Shown piece after piece: positions 25,544 to 34,552 of a stretch of DNA of 53,929 nt. The notes under the pieces are model-generated. The model ran no database searches. It was given only the letters and a program-made list of their open reading frames with translations, and had not been told where the DNA came from. Each line of letters starts with the position of its first letter. Positions within the stretch are counted from its first letter, which is position 1. The stretch is from Methanocella sp. (GTDB lineage: Archaea; Halobacteriota; Methanocellia; Methanocellales; Methanocellaceae): positions 1 to 53,929 of the forward strand of contig NZ_DATJPM010000075.1 in assembly GCF_035506375.1 (NCBI RefSeq), given 5' to 3'. The position numbers and the translations under genes are program-made.

Positions 25544-26002
25544 GTGGTCTTTACGGACAGGACTTTTGTCATGATAAAGCCTGACGGGGTACAGCGCGGC
25601 CTTGTGGGCGACATCGTCGCCCGCTTCGAGCGCCGCGGCCTGAAGATCGCTGGAATGAAGATGCTCCTGGTCAGCGAGGACCTCGCTAAGAAGCACTATG
25701 AGGAGCACGCGGCCAAGCCGTTCTTCCCGAACCTGGTGAGCTTCATACGGTCGGGCCCGGCCGTGGCCATGGTCGTCGAGGGCAAGGATGTCGTGCCCAT
25801 CGTGAGGAGCATGGTCGGGGCGACGAACCCTAAGAATTCCAGCCCTGGAACTATCCGCGGCGACTTAGCAGTTGACATGGGCAGGAATGTAATCCACGCT
25901 TCCGATTCGCCGGAATCGGCGAAAAGGGAAATATCCTTGTACTTCAATACTTCTGAGATAGCTACGTACAAGAGAATCGATGAGCAGTGGCTTTACGAGT
26001 AA
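25544..26002 (+). CDS. ndk: Nucleoside diphosphate kinase
   Basis: A 152-residue NDP kinase: FVMIKPDGVQRGL (N-terminal signature) and NVIHASDSPESAKREI containing the phosphorylated catalytic His. It balances NTP pools by phosphate transfer from ATP. The start is GTG at 25544, 7 bp after rpl24e. Full length for the family. Confidence 0.96.
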   Translation: MVFTDRTFVMIKPDGVQRGLVGDIVARFERRGLKIAGMKMLLVSEDLAKKHYEEHAAKPFFPNLVSFIRSGPAVAMVVEGKDVVPIVRSMVGATNPKNSSPGTIRGDLAVDMGRNVIHASDSPESAKREISLYFNTSEIATYKRIDEQWLYE

Positions 26003-26020
26003 GCCGCTGCGGGAGCCTTT

Positions 26021-27802
26021 ATGGCGACGGCCACCGAAACAAAGAACCTCAGGACGCCTATCGTGTGCGTCATGGGCCATGTAGACCACGGCAAGACGTC
26101 ACTTCTCGATAAAATACGGGGAACAGCCGTTGTAAACAAGGAGGCCGGCGCGATCACCCAGCACATCGGGGCCACCGAGGTGCCGCTCAGCACCATCAGG
26201 GCCCTGTGCGGGAATTTAATGTCGGGGAACGTCATCATCCCCGGACTTCTTTTTATCGATACGCCCGGACACCACGCTTTTACTACCCTGCGGAGCCGCG
26301 GGGGCGCGCTGGCGGACCTGGCGGTGCTCGTGGTCGATATCACCGAGGGGTTTCAGCCCCAGACCATCGAGGCAATAAAAATATTAAAGCAGTTTAAGAC
26401 GCCCTTCGTCGTGGCCGCCAATAAGATCGACCGCGTGCAGGGATGGACGCCGACGAAGAACGCGCCCTTCATTCTCAGCTATGACAAACAGCCGGACTAC
26501 GTGAAGACGGCCATCGAGACCAGGACATATGAGCTGGTCGGTAATTTATCCGACCTGGGCTTCAGCTCCGACCGCTATGACCGGGTGCGGGACTTTACCC
26601 GGAACGTCGGCATCGTGCCCATCAGCGCGAAGACCGGCGAGGGCATACCCGACCTGCTTATGGTCCTGATCGGGCTCGCCCAGCGCTTCCTTGAGGAGAA
26701 CCTGCGCTTGACCGTGACGGGGCCGGGCGTGGGCACAGTGCTCGAGGTCAAGGAGGAGCGCGGGCTCGGGTTCACCATCGATATGATCCTCTACGACGGC
26801 GTCATCAAGGTCGGCGATACCGTGGTCATCGGCGGCAAGGATAAGCCTGTCGTCACCAGGGTCCGGGCTCTTCTGAAGCCGGCGCCGAACCGGGAGATCA
26901 GGGTCGAGGAGCGCTTCGATCGGGTGCCGAAGCTTACGGCGGCCGCCGGCGTAAAGATCCTGGCGCCTGGCCTGGAAAACGCCATGGCCGGCTCGCCCCT
27001 GCGCGTGACGAAGGAAGACAACGTCGAGGCTATCATCGAGGAAGTCGAAGGCGAGCTGGAAAAAGCCCGCATCGTGACGGACGAGACGGGCATCATGGTC
27101 AAGGCCGACACTCTGGGCAGCCTCGAGGCCATCATCAACGAGCTTCGGGAGGCCGGTATCAAGGTGGCCATGGCCGAAGTGGGCGATATCGCCCGCAAGG
27201 ACGTGGTGAACGCCGAGACGCTGCCTGGCACCCTCAACCGGGTCATTTTAGGCTTTAACGTCCAGACGCTCGCGGACGCTAAGGATTACCTGCAGACGTC
27301 GGACATCAAGACCTTCAACAATAACATCATCTACAAGCTCATCGAGGATTACGATAAGTGGCAAAAAGAGCAAAAGGACCTGGCCGAGAAGAAGCGGTTC
27401 GAGGAGATAGTCCGCCCGGGCAAGGTCCGCTATCTTCCTAATTGCACGTTCCGGCAGAGCAAGCCCGCCGTCATCGGCGTGCATGTCCTGGGTGGCTGCA
27501 TCAAGCCCGGCGTGACGCTTATAAAGCCTGATGGCTCAAAGGTGGGCGAGATCAAGCAGATCCAGGAAAGGAACGAGAACATCGCCCTCGCCACACAGGG
27601 TAAAGAGGTCGCCATATCGATCGAAGGGCCTACCGCCGGGCGACAGATCAACGAGGGCGACATTTACTATGTCGACGTGCCTGAGTCTCACAGTAAGGTC
27701 CTGGAGTTCGAGCTGAAGAATACTATTCGCCAGGACGAGCTCGAGACGCTCATGGAGTTCGTGGCGATTAAGCGTAAGGGTAACCCGTTTTGGGGTCGAT
27801 AA
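26021..27802 (+). CDS. infB: Translation initiation factor IF-2 (aIF5B)
   Basis: A 593-residue GTPase of the aIF5B/IF-2 type: G1 GHVDHGKTS (19-27), G3 DTPGH (80-84) and G4 NKID (134-137), followed by the beta-barrel domains and a C-terminal region (FRQSKPAVIGVHVLGG). aIF5B promotes subunit joining and Met-tRNAi placement. No intein interrupts the GTPase domain. It ends the operon; a giant hairpin begins 40 bp downstream. Confidence 0.96.
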   Translation: MATATETKNLRTPIVCVMGHVDHGKTSLLDKIRGTAVVNKEAGAITQHIGATEVPLSTIRALCGNLMSGNVIIPGLLFIDTPGHHAFTTLRSRGGALADLAVLVVDITEGFQPQTIEAIKILKQFKTPFVVAANKIDRVQGWTPTKNAPFILSYDKQPDYVKTAIETRTYELVGNLSDLGFSSDRYDRVRDFTRNVGIVPISAKTGEGIPDLLMVLIGLAQRFLEENLRLTVTGPGVGTVLEVKEERGLGFTIDMILYDGVIKVGDTVVIGGKDKPVVTRVRALLKPAPNREIRVEERFDRVPKLTAAAGVKILAPGLENAMAGSPLRVTKEDNVEAIIEEVEGELEKARIVTDETGIMVKADTLGSLEAIINELREAGIKVAMAEVGDIARKDVVNAETLPGTLNRVILGFNVQTLADAKDYLQTSDIKTFNNNIIYKLIEDYDKWQKEQKDLAEKKRFEEIVRPGKVRYLPNCTFRQSKPAVIGVHVLGGCIKPGVTLIKPDGSKVGEIKQIQERNENIALATQGKEVAISIEGPTAGRQINEGDIYYVDVPESHSKVLEFELKNTIRQDELETLMEFVAIKRKGNPFWGR

Positions 27803-27841
27803 ACGCTTTATAAACATTTTATCGTACTCGTTTTGCCGTCG

Positions 27842-28135
27842 TGGAGTGTCGTAGCACACAGGGGCACAATGACACAGGGTTTCACGGGGTTTTTATTTAA
27901 TAATTTGAGGCACGGGGTACACGGGACCCGGTTTATTGACTTACCTGGGAACACAGGGAAGACAGGGGCATGCTGACTAATAAACAACGATAATGGTTTA
28001 TCGTCGACTATGCCTCCACCAACCCCGTGCCCCAGGAGAGTATAAACCCGTTAGCCGTGCCCCCAGTGTCTACATCTTTAATAAAAACACTGTGAAACCC
28101 TGTGTCATTGTGCCCCTGTGTGCTACGACACTCCA
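27842..28135. repeat. Giant 294-bp intergenic hairpin with 55-nt near-perfect arms
   Basis: The arms 27842-27896 and 28081-28135 are inverted copies with 44 consecutive matching bases (starting TGGAGTGTCGTAGCACACAG) and 53 of 55 overall. The interior is also self-complementary: CACGGGGTACACGGGACCCGGTTTAT against ATAAACCCGTTAGCCGTGCC, with an apex GGCAT...ATGCC. It lies between the convergent ends of infB and the methyltransferase gene and holds no open frame. Confidence 0.85.
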
Positions 28136-28212
28136 ATAATGCATAGGATAAAGCAAGAATTTACATCAGCGAAACGACGCTCCCTGACAGCACAACGAAT
28201 TTTTAGACCAGG

Positions 28213-28935
28213 TTACTTTTTTCCTATGGCCGCGTAGTTCTCGGGGCCGAATACGACTTCATTGAGCATGTCGACGTTATGGTTAAACGCCTCGGCTATC
28301 CGTCTCGCATCGGCATCCATGTCCGGCCGTACCTCTACCTTCTTCAGCCTGCTGTGGTTGTCTCGAAAGGTGATGAGCTCGACATCCACGTCCCCGAAGC
28401 CGGCGGAGAGCATGTAGAAGCGCATGCTCTCGGGGTGTATCGGGCGCTTATGCGTGGGGTCGAGCAGGTAGATGCCCGAATAGGCGGCCCAGGAGCAGGG
28501 ATTCACGGTGACGTTAACCATATATCGCCCTTTCTCCAGCTTACGGGCGCAAAGCCTCAGCAATTTTATGAGATACGACGTGTCCAGGTGCTCGGCGAAA
28601 TCGTCGGTAAATATGCCGTCGATGCTGCCATCATCCATCTGCCGTAAATATTCCGCCGCATCGGCCTTATATACCTCCAGCCCTCGCTTCTTACAGTAGT
28701 CCACCATCTCTTCATCGACGTCGATGCCAAAGGCGCCGATGTTCCGCTCGCCCAGCGCCTCGATGAACTCGCCGCGGCCGCAGCCAAGGCTGACCACCCT
28801 CCTGCAGCCTTCGAAATATTTCAGGAACGGGGACTGGTGCTGCTTTACGATGTCTGAGGCGTTCCGGAAGCGGTTAAAAAAATCGAAGTACTTGAGGCTT
28901 TCATAATAGTCGCCTTCGTCTTTATCGCGGCTCAT
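28213..28935 (-). CDS. Class I SAM-dependent methyltransferase
   Basis: 240 residues with SAM-binding VVSLGCGRGEF (motif I), GIDVDEEMVDYC (acidic motif II) and GIFTDDFAEHL. No substrate domain is recognised. It overlaps the marker protein 8 gene by 4 nt (ATGA), so the two are translationally coupled; a role in methanogenesis-related modification is possible but only inferred from this coupling. Confidence 0.85.
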   Translation of the reverse strand: MSRDKDEGDYYESLKYFDFFNRFRNASDIVKQHQSPFLKYFEGCRRVVSLGCGRGEFIEALGERNIGAFGIDVDEEMVDYCKKRGLEVYKADAAEYLRQMDDGSIDGIFTDDFAEHLDTSYLIKLLRLCARKLEKGRYMVNVTVNPCSWAAYSGIYLLDPTHKRPIHPESMRFYMLSAGFGDVDVELITFRDNHSRLKKVEVRPDMDADARRIAEAFNHNVDMLNEVVFGPENYAAIGKK

Positions 28936-29762
28936 ATGAGGCGGTCGGGCTGTTTAGCGCCGGGCTTGTGCTCGATCTTCTTACCGGTATATTTAATGTG
29001 CTCCTCGATGAGGCGCTGCCCGCGATCCGTCACGCCGAACACGGGCACCGAGTCCCCTACTTTGAAGGCGCCGCTCTCCATTCCCTGCTGCCGGACATAC
29101 TTAGAGGCGCAGCCGGTGACGACATCGGCATACTTGAACACCTCCCGGGCTTCTTCCTCCGACATGCCGGTCGTGTGGACAACGAACACGTAGACGTTCA
29201 CGCCATGCTCCTTCTCGAGCATTTTCAGCTCTTTGGCCGCTTTTGCCGAGACCACCGATACCCCGATGTTCTTGAACCCCATGGCTATGGCTTTTTTTAC
29301 CCCGGCTACGACGTCCATCCTGGCCGTTTTCGGGTCGAGGACGTATTCCGGGCCGATCTTCGCGATCAATTCAGGTATAGGGGTCGTGCTGACCAGGCCG
29401 GATACGCGCCCGCCGATGCCCTGGGCCATTTCAGGGTCGGTGATGACGAGCGTGCCGCAGCCCTCGCAGACCATGACCGTCGCGTCCATTATGCCCAGCT
29501 CCATGGCAGTGCTGATGATCTCGGAGACGCCGAAGGACAGGTAGTCGCGCATCCGCAATTTTCTATTGGGCGTGCACATGCCGAAGTCGTCGATGCGGAA
29601 CTGGATGTTCTCCTGGATCGACTTCTTATCCAGGTGCTTGATGCCCCGGAACTTATCGAAAATGGGGCAATAGCTCAACATAGGCTCTCCGACCTCTACG
29701 ACCTTGCCGTTCTTTATTTTAATGCGCGTTTTTCCCAGCGCCTCAATGATATGCTCGTCCAT
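28932..29762 (-). CDS. mmp8: Methanogenesis marker protein 8
   Basis: 276 residues that match methanogenesis marker protein 8 (DUF2099): MLSYCPIFDKFRGIK, DDFGMCTPNRKLRMRDYLSFGVSEI, VCEGCGTLVI, VVSAKAAKEL and GCASKYVRQQGMESGAFKVGDSVPVFGVT. Several conserved Cys (C32, C63, CEGC, GC-ASK) suggest metal or cluster binding. Restricted to methanogens and relatives; the molecular role is not established. Its stop overlaps the downstream methyltransferase start. Confidence 0.88.
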   Translation of the reverse strand: MDEHIIEALGKTRIKIKNGKVVEVGEPMLSYCPIFDKFRGIKHLDKKSIQENIQFRIDDFGMCTPNRKLRMRDYLSFGVSEIISTAMELGIMDATVMVCEGCGTLVITDPEMAQGIGGRVSGLVSTTPIPELIAKIGPEYVLDPKTARMDVVAGVKKAIAMGFKNIGVSVVSAKAAKELKMLEKEHGVNVYVFVVHTTGMSEEEAREVFKYADVVTGCASKYVRQQGMESGAFKVGDSVPVFGVTDRGQRLIEEHIKYTGKKIEHKPGAKQPDRLI

Positions 29763-29846
29763 GGATTAGCACCCTAAAAGGATATTATTATAATATTATC
29801 TTTATCTATGTACGATGGCCGGACTTTTAATTGTATCGGCGAACAG

Positions 29847-29855
29847 GTTTTAAAT
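29847..29855 (+). promoter_or_regulatory. TATA-box promoter of the ferredoxin gene
   Basis: TTTTAAATA preceded by a purine-containing CAGG element lies about 33 bp upstream of the GGTGA ribosome-binding site and about 40 bp before the TTG start at 29889, the spacing expected for an archaeal promoter. Confidence 0.55.
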
Positions 29856-29888
29856 ACACGCGAAAAACAAAGTCATTCGGTGAGTCAT

Positions 29889-30077
29889 TTGGTCCCGAAA
29901 GTGGATAAGGAGCTATGTATATCGTGCGGTAACTGTGTGGATCTCTGCCCTGACGTTTTCGTCTGGGACGATGAGGGGAAGGCTGAAGTATCCAATCCCG
30001 GCGGATGCAGCACCCAGTGTAACTGCCAGGAAGCTGCAGAGTCGTGCCCCACTGACGCCATATCCCTGGAAGAATGA
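29889..30077 (+). CDS. 4Fe-4S ferredoxin
   Basis: A 62-residue ferredoxin beginning (M)VPKVDKELCISCGNCVDLCPDVF with the first cluster motif C-x2-C-x2-C-x3-C, then CSTQCNC...AESCPTDAI. The last C-P belongs to the cluster in single-[4Fe-4S] ferredoxins; the extra cysteines may form a disulfide or a second, atypical cluster. TTG at 29889 is chosen because GGTGA ends 5 nt before it and the resulting N-terminus is typical; an ATG at 29808 would add 27 poorly conserved residues. Electron carrier, cytosolic. Confidence 0.85.
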   Translation: MVPKVDKELCISCGNCVDLCPDVFVWDDEGKAEVSNPGGCSTQCNCQEAAESCPTDAISLEE

Positions 30078-30394
30078 AACGAGACCGACCGGCGTTTACC
30101 GGCCGGATCATTTATTATTTAGGCTCTTCCCGATTTTTGGATATCTGAGTATTTGTCCACAATCAAGATATGAAGGAAGATATGAAGGCTTGTTTTTAAA
30201 ATAGATATTAAAACGAGAGGGACCATGTTAGTACACGGCCCTTCTCATTTTAGGGGGGCATAACAAGAAGTACATGGGCTTGCTGCATATTTATAACTTT
30301 CGCTTAGTGTTAGCCAATGTATGCTAGCATAAATGATAATTAATGATGGTTAGCAAAGCTTATATGGCCCCTGATGCTCTATTAATCGGTTAAT
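30078..30394. other. 317-bp intergenic region with hairpin and palindrome
   Basis: It contains a GC-rich inverted sequence just after the ferredoxin stop (ACCGGCGTTTACCGGCCGG), a GAGAGGG...CCCTTCTC inverted pair around 30213-30247 and the 12-bp palindrome at 30320-30331. No credible open frame. The right part is likely the promoter of the HTH/PAS regulator. Confidence 0.5.
30320..30331. promoter_or_regulatory. Perfect palindrome TATGCTAGCATA upstream of HTH/PAS gene
   Basis: A perfect 12-bp palindrome about 65 bp upstream of the regulator start, flanked by two direct GTTAGC copies (30309-30314 and 30349-30354). It is a candidate operator, possibly for autoregulation by the winged-helix N-terminus. 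Confidence 0.4.
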
Positions 30395-32989
30395 ATGGAG
30401 ATGGACAGGAACATCCTCTCGCGCATTAAAGAGATCCTTAAGAGTAATCCGAGGGGCATGAATGTCACGGATATCGTCCGTGAGGTCAACATGAACCGGC
30501 AGTCAGTGTCGAAGTACCTGGAAATGCTGGTCATGTCCGGCCATGTTGACGTACGAAGTTTCGGCCCCTCCAAGGTCTATTATCTCTCCCAGCGCCTGCC
30601 CTTATCAGCAATGCTGAGCCTTTCCTACGGGTTCATCATCGTCCTGGACAAAATGCTCAACGTCATCAACGTCAACGACCATTTCCTCGAGTTCACGGGA
30701 ATCGAGCGGGGCGACATGATGTATAAGAACTTTGAAAAGTTCGCCTTCACCATCGAGTTCGATCCGTCCATCATGCCAAAAGTGAAGGAAGCGCTGGAAG
30801 GCACGGAGTCATCCAGCGAGGCGCTCTACAAGAAAAAAGGAGTGGAATCATACTTTAACGTCCGTTTCATACCAATGGTCATGGACGACGGCGAGAAGGG
30901 CGTCGCCATCTTTTTCGAGGACATCACGGAAAAGAAGAAGATCGAGAACGCCGTCCGGGACAGCGAGTTCAAGCTCCGGAGCATCATCGAGCAGATGCTC
31001 GACGGCGTCGTGCTCATGGACGAGCAGGGCAGTGTCATAGAGTGCAACCAGTCGCTTGAGAATATCATCGGCATCCCGCGCGAAGAGGTCATTGGAAGGC
31101 CCGTCTGGGATACGGATATCATCTACTCCGGCGGGAATGAAAAACTCAAGGCGAAGCAAAAGGCCGGCATCCTCGACTACCTGAGGACCGGGACCTCTGC
31201 CCTGGACCGAAAGGTCGTTGAGCGAGAGATCCTGCGGCCAGACGGGTCGGTCTGTATCGTCCAGCTCGCCCTCTTCTCGATAAAGTCAGACAAGGGCTAC
31301 ATGCTCAGCGGTATCTACAAGGATATTACGGAAGGAAAGCTCGCCGAGCGGGAACTGCGACAAAGCGAGGAGAACTTCCATACGCTCGTCGAGTCGACGA
31401 ACGCAGGTATCGTGATCTACCAGGGCGGGAAGATCGTGAGCGCCAACCGGGCGGCCGAGCGCATCCTGAGCTATTCGATAGAGGAACTTTATAGCTTGAA
31501 TTCGAAAGATATCTTTTCCGCCGATGACCTGAAAAAAGGCCTGCCGGCTAGTCTGATGAATATTATGGACAAAATGATGACGGCCGGGTCCCGGCAGAAG
31601 GTCAACCAGGAAGTCACCATCATTTCGAAAAGTGGAGAGTCCCGGCAGCTGGGCGTGGACTTCGGGACGATCGTCTACAAGGACAAGCCTGCCATTATCG
31701 TGACTTTCTACGACATCACACCATTTAAAGAGCTAGAGAGTAAGCTTAAGAGGAGCGAGGAGCGCTACCGTATACTCGCGGAGGCTGCCGAAGACGTCAT
31801 ATTCATCGTGGGCAGCGATCTGAAGGTAAAATATGTCAATTCCCTCGGGGCACGACTCGTAGGCCAGACGCAGGACGTGCTCGTCGGCAGGGGGCTCGAT
31901 GAGGTGTATCCCCCGGAGATCAGCGCTAATATTAAAACGGCGCTCCACCAGGTCATTGAAACAAAAAAGTCCGTGGTCACGGAGACCGGGGTCACGCTCC
32001 TCGATAAGAAGTCCTGGTGGAACGTGAAGCTGATACCGATCATCGAGAACGGGGCTGTCGCCTCCATCCTGGGCTATTCCCACGACATCACCGAGCGGAA
32101 GAGGTGGGAAGAGGAATTGCGGAAGACTCGGGACGAGCTCGATGTCCGCGTCAAAGACCGGACGATGGAGCTGGAGGTCGCCAATATGGCCTTAATCGGG
32201 GAGATCGACCGGCGTATCCGATTGAACCAGGAGCTTGAGGAGAGCCAGCGTACCCTGTCAACGCTCATCGACAACCTGCCCGGCGTCGTCTACCGGTGCA
32301 AGAACGACAAGTTCTGGACCATGGATTTCATCAGCGATGGCTGCCGCGACATCATGGGATACGAGCCTGCAGATATCACGGACAATAAAAAGATATCCTA
32401 CGAGGACATCGTACATCCTGAGGACCGAAAAAAGATCCGGGACCAGATCGAGCGGGCTATCGAGCATAATGCGCAATTTAATATTACTTACCGCATCGTG
32501 ACCGCCTCCGGCAGTATCCGCCTGGTGAACGAGCAGGGCAGGGGCATCTTCCTGCCCGATGGAGAACTGGTCGACATAGAGGGCTATATCAGCGATATAT
32601 CGAACATGGTCGACCTGAGGACCTCCTGGGACCGGGGCGAAGAAAAATATATGGAACTCGTGGAAAATGTTTCGGATATTATCTGGGAGACAGATAAGGA
32701 CCTCCGGTTTGTTTACGTTAGCCCGCAGATCGTAGATATCCTGGGCTTGAATCCGGAGGAGACGATTGGCAGGACACCATATGACCTGATGCCGCCTGAA
32801 GATGCCGGGCGCATCAGGAAAGCGATGACGGCGATACGAGAAAAACCAGATTCATTCTCATCGGTGATCGGCTTCCTGCGGCATAAAAACGGTGAAAATA
32901 TTAAAGTTGACATCAGTGCCAGGCCTTTTTTTAACGATGAAAATTTATTACAGGGCTACCGTGGCATAACTCGAAAATTAAACATATAG
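30395..32989 (+). CDS. Winged-helix / multi-PAS one-component sensory regulator
   Basis: An 864-residue protein. Residues 1-70 form a winged-helix HTH (GMNVTDIVREVNMNRQSVSKYLEML, then a wing SGHVDVRSFGPSKVYYL). Six PAS domains follow, recognisable by the N-V-N/Y-x-N motif and a closing D-I-T-E/G/R (roughly 70-185, 195-320, 325-445, 450-570, 620-755 and 765-864), with a coiled coil between the fourth and fifth. There is no histidine kinase or ATPase domain, so sensing is joined to DNA binding in one chain. The ligand is unknown. Such HTH-PAS arrays are typical of Methanosarcina/Methanocella-type archaea. Confidence 0.85.
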   Translation: MEMDRNILSRIKEILKSNPRGMNVTDIVREVNMNRQSVSKYLEMLVMSGHVDVRSFGPSKVYYLSQRLPLSAMLSLSYGFIIVLDKMLNVINVNDHFLEFTGIERGDMMYKNFEKFAFTIEFDPSIMPKVKEALEGTESSSEALYKKKGVESYFNVRFIPMVMDDGEKGVAIFFEDITEKKKIENAVRDSEFKLRSIIEQMLDGVVLMDEQGSVIECNQSLENIIGIPREEVIGRPVWDTDIIYSGGNEKLKAKQKAGILDYLRTGTSALDRKVVEREILRPDGSVCIVQLALFSIKSDKGYMLSGIYKDITEGKLAERELRQSEENFHTLVESTNAGIVIYQGGKIVSANRAAERILSYSIEELYSLNSKDIFSADDLKKGLPASLMNIMDKMMTAGSRQKVNQEVTIISKSGESRQLGVDFGTIVYKDKPAIIVTFYDITPFKELESKLKRSEERYRILAEAAEDVIFIVGSDLKVKYVNSLGARLVGQTQDVLVGRGLDEVYPPEISANIKTALHQVIETKKSVVTETGVTLLDKKSWWNVKLIPIIENGAVASILGYSHDITERKRWEEELRKTRDELDVRVKDRTMELEVANMALIGEIDRRIRLNQELEESQRTLSTLIDNLPGVVYRCKNDKFWTMDFISDGCRDIMGYEPADITDNKKISYEDIVHPEDRKKIRDQIERAIEHNAQFNITYRIVTASGSIRLVNEQGRGIFLPDGELVDIEGYISDISNMVDLRTSWDRGEEKYMELVENVSDIIWETDKDLRFVYVSPQIVDILGLNPEETIGRTPYDLMPPEDAGRIRKAMTAIREKPDSFSSVIGFLRHKNGENIKVDISARPFFNDENLLQGYRGITRKLNI

Positions 32990-33061
32990 GGCGCCCTGGG
33001 CGAGTCTTATCGTTGAACATGGCGACAATGGCCATTAAAATATTTCCAGAAGCCGCCCTAT

Positions 33062-33091
33062 AAAAAGAGAATGCGGGCGTGATTTGCCCGC
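33062..33091 (-). terminator. Terminator after ftr
   Basis: Read leftward from ftr, GCGGGC-AAATCAC-GCCCGC (33091-33073) forms a 6-bp GC stem followed by ATTCTCTTTTTA, a T-run typical of intrinsic terminators. Confidence 0.65.
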
Positions 33092-33098
33092 CTTATGC

Positions 33099-34004
33099 TT
33101 ACTGTAGCAGCTTGACGAGCTCGAACTTGAAGGGGCCTAGCTTGCCGCCGTAGTTGCCCGCGGATATCTTGACAACGCCGGGGACGTGGCAGGCGGCCTT
33201 GATGCCTGCGGTCATGGCCTTCGCGACAGCGGCCTCGTCGACGCCGTCGATGACGACCTCGTACGCGGCCTTTGCCTCGGGCGGAAGCTGGGTCTCGACC
33301 TTGCCCTTCAGGCTGGGAGCCATCTTTTCGTTCGTCGAAGCCTTCATGAACTTGTACTTTGAGCCGACCTTCGAGCCGGATGCGACGATGCCGCCCGGGA
33401 ACGGGGTGATGCAGCCCTCTACATGCGCTATTGCGTCGACAGCGGCCTGTGCAGCCATTAGCGCGGAGCCCTGGGTCTCGCCCATGATAAAGAAGTTGCC
33501 GCCGCCAACGCCCTTCTTATAGCCGTATTCCTCTTCGCAGATGAAGTCGCCGTTCATGATGGGTATGGCCCAGACGTTCCTGTCGCCGACCTTCGTCTGG
33601 TACTCGAACTTGTCGCCGAAGAAGTGGAGCTTGACGTCGAGCTTCTTTTCCTGGGTCTTGTCCTCCATGCGCTCGAAGGGGAGCCAGTTGAACGCCGCTG
33701 CGGTCGGGGCGGTCAACACGCACTCGCCGATGCGCTCGATGAGCTGCTCCTTGAGCTTATCCTTGCCCATCTGGACGATCATGATCGCGTATCCTGGCCT
33801 GCCGTCCGGGGTCTTATCCGCCGGCACGAAGCAGTCTATCCCAGCTTCCGCCGGGCACCCGATGACGGAGGTACCGAACCCGGTAGCCTCGGTCGCCGCG
33901 ACTTTCGCATAGTACTCGGTCGCCGCCGTGATCAACACCCTGGACACGGTGACCGGGAACGCCTCTGCATAAGTATCATCGATCTCTACGTTGTTGTACT
34001 TCAT
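33099..34004 (-). CDS. ftr: Formylmethanofuran:tetrahydromethanopterin formyltransferase
   Basis: 301 residues matching Ftr, which transfers the formyl group from formylmethanofuran to tetrahydromethanopterin, the second step of CO2 reduction to methane. Family sequence is evident at the N-terminus (DDTYAEAFPVTVSRVLITA), GCPAEAGIDCFVP, GDFICEEEYGYKKGVGGGNFFIMGE, CHVPGVVKISAGNYGGKLGPF. Length is the family norm (about 297 residues). GGGAGGAG precedes the ATG at strong spacing. A single gene with its own terminator. Confidence 0.97.
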   Translation of the reverse strand: MKYNNVEIDDTYAEAFPVTVSRVLITAATEYYAKVAATEATGFGTSVIGCPAEAGIDCFVPADKTPDGRPGYAIMIVQMGKDKLKEQLIERIGECVLTAPTAAAFNWLPFERMEDKTQEKKLDVKLHFFGDKFEYQTKVGDRNVWAIPIMNGDFICEEEYGYKKGVGGGNFFIMGETQGSALMAAQAAVDAIAHVEGCITPFPGGIVASGSKVGSKYKFMKASTNEKMAPSLKGKVETQLPPEAKAAYEVVIDGVDEAAVAKAMTAGIKAACHVPGVVKISAGNYGGKLGPFKFELVKLLQ

Positions 34005-34184
34005 TATACTCCTCCCTTAGTGAAAAGTTAAAGACTATTGGATTTGAGATTATATTAGGATATCGGTTTCAGGGCGGCGCTTTTTGATGCTTACGCCAGT
34101 CATCTTATGGTAAATGATGGTTTTATATCTTTTAGATTATAATGCCATTCGAATAGTACAATATGTGAAAAGTTATGATAATTT

Positions 34185-34552
34185 TGTTGTGTTGAATTAC
34201 TCCCGTATTTTAAGCTTTTTAAGGGCACGGAGGGCACTATTTTCACCACAAAGGCACGATGGCACGGAGACTCACAAAGTTTTCCTTTTAAATTAAGTTA
34301 CAAAGTACACAAAGCCGGTTCATTGGCTGTCAGGGTACGAAGGATACAAGGGCATCGTGGAATGAACAAGAGCACTTTTTGCCCCTGTGCCTTCATATCC
34401 TTTGTATCTTATAAGTTCAAAAAGCGGCTCTGTGTCCTTTGTCTCTTAATTATAAAAAAGACTTTGTGAGCCTCCGTGCTCTTCGTGCCTTTGTGGTGAA
34501 AAATAGTGCCTCCGTACACTCCGAGACTTAAAAGGGCATATTCAACACAGCA
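34185..34552. repeat. 368-bp head-to-head inverted repeat bounded by TGTTGTGTTGAAT/ATTCAACACAGCA
   Basis: Two copies of the unit found at 16576-16741 face each other: an inverted copy at 34185-34327 and a direct copy at 34418-34552. Common stretches are GTGGTGAAAAATAGTGCC, CCTCCGTGC and CTTTGTGAG. The whole can fold on itself. The right end overlaps the final codons of the ABC ATPase gene, providing its last residues LLC and stop. The gap 34005-34541 holds no gene. Confidence 0.82.
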
